Source: Butyrivibrio sp.
GTDB taxonomy: Bacteria > Bacillota_A > Clostridia > Lachnospirales > Lachnospiraceae
Length of the DNA stretch: 9,832 nucleotides
Direction: 5' to 3'
Assembly: GCF_024699075.1 (NCBI RefSeq)
Contig: NZ_JAILQF010000460.1
Span: forward strand, 1 to 9,832
The position numbers and the translations under genes were made by a program. Below are positions 7,112 to 9,832 of the stretch, piece after piece. The stretch's first letter is position 1. Every line of letters starts with the position of its first letter. The notes beneath the pieces are model-generated. The model had not been told where the DNA came from. It was given only the letters and a program-made list of their open reading frames with translations, and made no database searches.

Positions 7112-7116
7112 GAGTT

Positions 7117-8673
7117 TTAAGCTTCATATTCAAAACTGTTAAATACGACCTTGCCTCCAGCCTGCTTAGTAGCATAATTAAAGAGTCCAAATCTGCATCC
7201 GGTAAAGTGATCAAGTCCAAAATGAAGCTTATGTTTTATTCCTGTATCTATAAATCCATCACCTATGTCATAATAAAAATATGCAGTATCCTTATTATCA
7301 GTAAAATCGGCACATATTTTAAGTCTTACAACATCTGTATCTATTATACGCGAAAAGACAACATTACCGGGAAGAAAATCTATTCTTCTGTCAAATTTAT
7401 CAACTTCCTCTTTCTTTCTGACCATAACTACAAGTTCTTTTTGGAAGGACTGGTTTCTGACACCTACAAGGCCATAGCATCCCTGAAGAGCACATATTCC
7501 AGCAACGTCCCCATCCTTAAGGCCGCTTATATCAGCAGTAACAATAGCCTCACACTTTGGCATCATCATACGCTGTGTGAGCATGTTCTTGGCATGAACA
7601 AGGTTTGTGGCAATTTTGGTATTCTTAATTTCAAGGCCGCCCTCATGCTTTATCTTCCAGCCTGAGTCACTGGGAAGATGATTCCACTGCCACTGCATCT
7701 TAAGCTTAGGATGAGATGTCTGTCTTACGTCGTATACAAAATCATCTGAGGTGTATAGCTTATCATATTTATGACCTTTAGCCAAATCCTGCCCATCAAG
7801 AAACTTAATAATCTGCTTGTCAGAAGGAACCTTGCAGTCATCACTTACATAAGGGAACCCGTCCTTAAATGTAAGAGGGACAATTACAGGGGCTCTTCCT
7901 ACAGCTCCGCAGTCCTGGAACAAAAATGATACCCATTTTCCATCAGGAGTATCTACGATACCTCCCTGGGCAACTCCTCTTGAAGGGTTACCGATATCAT
8001 CTATTACAAGATCTCTTTTTTCATACCCTCCGTCAAGTGACTTACTTCTATACACTACCTGAGTTCTGATACCTGTACTCACAGGCCAGTGGATAAGAAA
8101 TATATAATAGTATCCATCTATCTTATAGGCATGTGCTCCCTCATATCCAAGAAAAACATCTTCAGTATCAGATATTATGATTTTTGATAGTCCGTCTTTT
8201 TTGATCTCAGAAAGATCGGGTTCAAGCTCTGTGATCCATATGTCTTTATTACCATATATTACGTATACTCTTCCATCATCATCAAACAATAAGGAAAGGT
8301 CATGGAAGAAGCCTTCCATATAGTGCTTGTCCCAGGTTCCATTTTCAATATCGTCTGTGGTAAAAAAGTAAGTCTTTTTAATATCAACCGACGAAAAGGC
8401 TACATAATATGTACCATTATGGAATCTGAGCGTAGGTGCCCACATTCCATGACCGTAGATACTTTCTTCTCTCTCGAGGTTCTCAGCAGAGCTATCCTCA
8501 AGTTTATCAAAAACATAGTTTACTATCTCCCAGTTCTTAAGATCATAAGATCTTAATATTGCACATCCTGGGAAAAAGTACATGGTTGTACTTGCCATAT
8601 AATATGTATTACCAACCCTAATAACCTCCGGGTCAGGATAATCTGTTTTTATAATAGGATTCAAACTCTGCAT
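7117..8673 (-). CDS. GH43 beta-xylosidase / alpha-arabinofuranosidase, cytoplasmic
   Basis: A 518-residue glycoside hydrolase of family GH43, expected to release xylose or arabinose from xylo-oligosaccharides by an inverting mechanism. Counting from the ATG at 8671-8673, the catalytic triad is visible as base D14 (in YPDP), pKa modulator D125 (in FFHDLSLLFDDDG) and acid E178 (in GYEGAHAY). The five-bladed propeller covers about 1-300. A C-terminal beta-sandwich of the GH43_C2 type (about 320-518) is marked by MQWQWNHLP and LKDGDVAGICALQGCYGLVGV. There is no signal peptide, so it acts inside the cell on imported oligosaccharides. The start is chosen at the ATG rather than the in-frame TTG one codon upstream, because GAGGA (8681-8685) is then seven bases away. 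It begins 31 bp after the xylanase stop, in the same operon. Xylosidase versus arabinofuranosidase cannot be settled from sequence. Confidence 0.93.
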   Translation of the reverse strand: MQSLNPIIKTDYPDPEVIRVGNTYYMASTTMYFFPGCAILRSYDLKNWEIVNYVFDKLEDSSAENLEREESIYGHGMWAPTLRFHNGTYYVAFSSVDIKKTYFFTTDDIENGTWDKHYMEGFFHDLSLLFDDDGRVYVIYGNKDIWITELEPDLSEIKKDGLSKIIISDTEDVFLGYEGAHAYKIDGYYYIFLIHWPVSTGIRTQVVYRSKSLDGGYEKRDLVIDDIGNPSRGVAQGGIVDTPDGKWVSFLFQDCGAVGRAPVIVPLTFKDGFPYVSDDCKVPSDKQIIKFLDGQDLAKGHKYDKLYTSDDFVYDVRQTSHPKLKMQWQWNHLPSDSGWKIKHEGGLEIKNTKIATNLVHAKNMLTQRMMMPKCEAIVTADISGLKDGDVAGICALQGCYGLVGVRNQSFQKELVVMVRKKEEVDKFDRRIDFLPGNVVFSRIIDTDVVRLKICADFTDNKDTAYFYYDIGDGFIDTGIKHKLHFGLDHFTGCRFGLFNYATKQAGGKVVFNSFEYEA

Positions 8674-8680
8674 CAATTTT

Positions 8681-8685
8681 TCCTC
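8681..8685 (-). promoter_or_regulatory. Ribosome binding site of the GH43 gene
   Basis: GAGGA on the minus strand lies seven bases before the ATG at 8671-8673 and only four before the alternative TTG at 8674-8676. This decides the start and shortens the longest possible reading by one residue. Confidence 0.75.
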
Positions 8686-8704
8686 ATACTTCTAAAATAT
8701 ATTC

Positions 8705-9832
8705 TTAATCTTCTACTATTTCATAGTAGGCTTCTTTTTTCTGTAAATCTTTGTCGAACAGAAGTGGATCTTCGCCGCTTCTCCAGGTATGGGCATCATC
8801 AATTCCCCATACTGTGATACTTGTAATATTGTAGCCTTCATTCTTTAGTTCAAGCATTCCATCAAAATATGCCTTATAAAGCTCAGCCTGCTTCTGAAAC
8901 TCTGTAGCAGTCTTTGACTTAACTCCTATATCAAGCTCTGTTCCCTGAACCTCATATCCTGCTTCAAGAAAAGACTTTGCTGTTTCAAGGAACTTGTCTA
9001 TATCATCTGTTGTAGACAGATGTGACTGCATTCCTATTCCGTCAATCCAGCCGTTCTCCTTGATCTGTGAAAGATTTTCAAGAATAAGATCACCCTTCCA
9101 CATGCAGGCATAATCGTTATAGAAAAGCTTCATATCATCGGAAGCATACTTATTTGCATATTCAAATGCTTTTACATAATAGTCAGCACCAACAACTTCA
9201 TACCAGAGATTGTTCTTTTGCCTTATTCCGTTTTCATCTCCATCGCCAACATCAAATGCTTCATTTACAACGTCTACAGCGTAGATAAGACCCGGATGCT
9301 CATCTTCAAAATATGTAAGAACGGACTTGATATAGCTCTCCATTCTCTTAAGCATTGTCTCTCTGTCTACAAGTTCTCCGCTATCTGTATAATCCTCTGT
9401 AAAGAACCATCTGGGAGTCTGGCTATGCCATACAAGAGTATGGAATCTCATTGCTATGTTATTATCTTCGCAGTATTCAATACTTGGCATACAGTTATCA
9501 AAATGTACGCAAGGCTCATAATATGAATCAGGAAGGCCATTTTGTGAAGCATCTCTGTCAAGAAGAGATTCAGGCTTCATCTCATTTTCACAAGTAATAC
9601 TGTTAAAATTGTCTTTGACTGTAGCATCATAGGTTGACATATCATAGAAGACGCCATTTGGAAGTGCTACTCCAAGCTTAAAGGAGTCACCATATACATC
9701 CAGCATAGTTGCGTCAGTATGTTCTTCTGTAGAAGCTGTTTGTGCGCTACTATCACTTGTAAGAGTCATCTCTTCATCTGAGTAGGCAAGAGCAAGTATC
9801 GTAAACTTCTTATCTTCACTTCCTTCTGCCAT
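8705..9832 (-). CDS. GH10 endo-1,4-beta-xylanase, N-terminus beyond the window
   Basis: The last 375 codons of a family GH10 retaining xylanase, which hydrolyses internal beta-1,4 linkages of xylan. Numbering from the window edge, the catalytic acid/base is E191 (DVVNEAF) and the nucleophile E299 (GTELDIG). Other conserved residues are H131, W135 and H136 (RFHTLVWH), H271 (GMQSHL), and W342 and W350 (VWGIDDAHTW). The GH10 barrel starts near residue 45. About 25 residues rich in S, T, E and D (20-42) precede it like a linker, and residues 8-17 (KKFTILALAY) look like the last strand of another domain, so a carbohydrate-binding module probably lies upstream. The ATG exactly at the window edge is therefore probably internal. 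Secretion is expected for the family, but the signal peptide is not in view. It is the first visible gene of the operon, 31 bp before GH43. Confidence 0.93.
   Translation of the reverse strand: MAEGSEDKKFTILALAYSDEEMTLTSDSSAQTASTEEHTDATMLDVYGDSFKLGVALPNGVFYDMSTYDATVKDNFNSITCENEMKPESLLDRDASQNGLPDSYYEPCVHFDNCMPSIEYCEDNNIAMRFHTLVWHSQTPRWFFTEDYTDSGELVDRETMLKRMESYIKSVLTYFEDEHPGLIYAVDVVNEAFDVGDGDENGIRQKNNLWYEVVGADYYVKAFEYANKYASDDMKLFYNDYACMWKGDLILENLSQIKENGWIDGIGMQSHLSTTDDIDKFLETAKSFLEAGYEVQGTELDIGVKSKTATEFQKQAELYKAYFDGMLELKNEGYNITSITVWGIDDAHTWRSGEDPLLFDKDLQKKEAYYEIVED

Noticed and set aside
8674..8676. TTG start one codon upstream of the GH43 ATG
   Set aside because: The GAGGA site is only four bases from the TTG but seven from the ATG, so the ATG fits better.
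2801..9526. Plus-strand frames of 70-152 codons opposite the operon genes
   Set aside because: They are antisense shadows of well-supported genes, with odd composition, no domains and no ribosome binding sites.

Overview
The window looks like part of a chromosome from a low-GC, anaerobic, fibre-degrading Firmicute, most likely a Lachnospiraceae rumen or gut bacterium of the Butyrivibrio/Pseudobutyrivibrio kind. This is inferred from AT-rich coding sequence, AGGAGG-type ribosome binding sites, and the pairing of GH10 and GH43 xylan enzymes with YesM/YesN-type regulators. No rRNA or other taxonomic marker is present.

Layout, left to right. Bases 1-202 are an AT-rich leader. Bases 203-1132 (+) encode an AraC-family regulator with an N-terminal cupin sensor, followed by a rho-independent terminator (1150-1205). 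Bases 1226-1945 hold no credible gene. They form one very large, imperfect, GC-rich palindrome whose two arms match in reverse complement over about 350 bp each. Its dyad (near 1579) is occupied by a compact 122-bp palindrome able to fold into a four-way junction (1519-1640). From 1946 to the right edge everything is on the minus strand and reads right to left as one probable operon: a GH10 endo-xylanase (cut by the window edge), a cytoplasmic GH43 beta-xylosidase/arabinofuranosidase, a YesM-type sensor histidine kinase, a YesN-type REC-AraC response regulator, and an extracellular solute-binding protein whose stop codon abuts the palindrome.

Likely joint role. The xylanase cuts xylan. The oligosaccharides are imported by a transporter not in this window and are trimmed inside the cell by the GH43 enzyme. 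The kinase and response regulator probably sense a sugar outside the cell and control this operon. The solute-binding protein has a hydrophobic N-terminal anchor but no lipobox cysteine, follows the response regulator by 6 bp, and has no permease genes beside it. It may therefore be a ligand-sensing partner of the kinase rather than part of a transporter; this is inference.

The two observations most worth following are the giant palindrome with its cloverleaf centre, and the possible three-component (binding protein, kinase, regulator) sensor inside a xylan operon.
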